Source of the DNA: Mesorhabditis belari
Lineage: Eukaryota > Nematoda > Chromadorea > Rhabditida > Rhabditidae
Assembly (NCBI GenBank): GCA_958450365.1
Contig: CAUEEP010000921.1
Location: 682,001-746,000 of the forward strand
DNA length: 64,000 bases
Direction: 5' to 3'
The position numbers were made by a program, and so were the translations under genes. The first letter of the stretch is position 1. Each line of letters begins with the position of its first letter. The notes below the pieces were generated by a model. It had not been told where the DNA came from. It worked only from the letters and a program-made list of their open reading frames with translations, and did not search any database. Shown in pieces: positions 63,930 through 64,000 of this stretch.

Positions 63930-64000
63930 GTAAGTGAAAGGTGATGAAATGAGCTGAGATGATGAGTTTTTGTTTCATTTTGTTTCATTTTATCAACTCA

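Noticed and set aside
1..64000. Spliced-leader RNA, 5S rRNA or other rRNA genes
   Set aside because: I looked for nematode SL1-like sequence and rRNA cores and saw none.

Overview
The window reads as nuclear DNA of a nematode. The evidence is an interstitial array of the nematode telomere unit TTAGGC (about 43.65-43.77 kb, GCCTAA on this strand), short introns ending in TTTCAG or TTTAG, a nematode-type seven-transmembrane chemoreceptor-like gene, and a Core-2/I-branching (GT14) glycosyltransferase of the kind expanded in nematodes. I cannot name the genus. The base composition is AT-rich, and most of the 64 kb is repeats rather than genes. Gene models were assembled by hand from splice sites and reading phase.

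Layout. 0-13 kb is a repeat and transposon graveyard: a frame-broken coding remnant, a 17-bp minisatellite, a Tc1-like fragment, two mariner derivatives with TA target duplications, a piggyBac derivative with TTAA duplications, two identical tRNA-Gln(TTG) genes in a duplicated segment, a 128-bp satellite and large fold-back elements. 13.3-33.2 kb is the gene-rich part. It holds an unidentified + strand gene (ending 14914), a complete GT14 gene on - (15049-18132), a complete + strand gene for a secreted or membrane Ig-like/EGF-like/one-TM protein (18315-20819), a 7TM receptor on - (20887-26397, one exon unresolved) and a complete RING-like zinc-finger gene on - (26855-33204). The last gene carries a rearranged mariner and two fold-back elements in its first intron. 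33.2-56.7 kb has no gene I can support. It is almost entirely minisatellites, microsatellites and MITE or fold-back families. 56.7-64 kb holds four internal exons of a + strand sestrin gene, with a 6.6-kb repeat-filled intron, continuing beyond the right edge.

Neighbours. The GT14 and Ig/EGF genes are divergent with 182 bp between start codons, so they may share a promoter. Two convergent pairs (14914/15049 and 20819/20887) have very short intergenic spacers. No shared pathway among the genes is evident.

Most unusual features. (1) Several fold-back families have arms built from many short copies of one motif (TTTGCGC-core arrays; CGGACGTCCG palindromes), including a clean nested insertion with a 5-bp target duplication. 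(2) There is an extreme density of different, locally homogeneous minisatellites, one of them expanded inside a mariner. (3) Sestrin exons keep the redox Cys but replace the neighbouring Tyr and His. (4) An Ig-EGF-TM layout like that of neuregulins. (5) Several tRNA-like sequences with incomplete cloverleafs. The block at 59.8-60.16 kb is probably a sequencing or polishing artefact.
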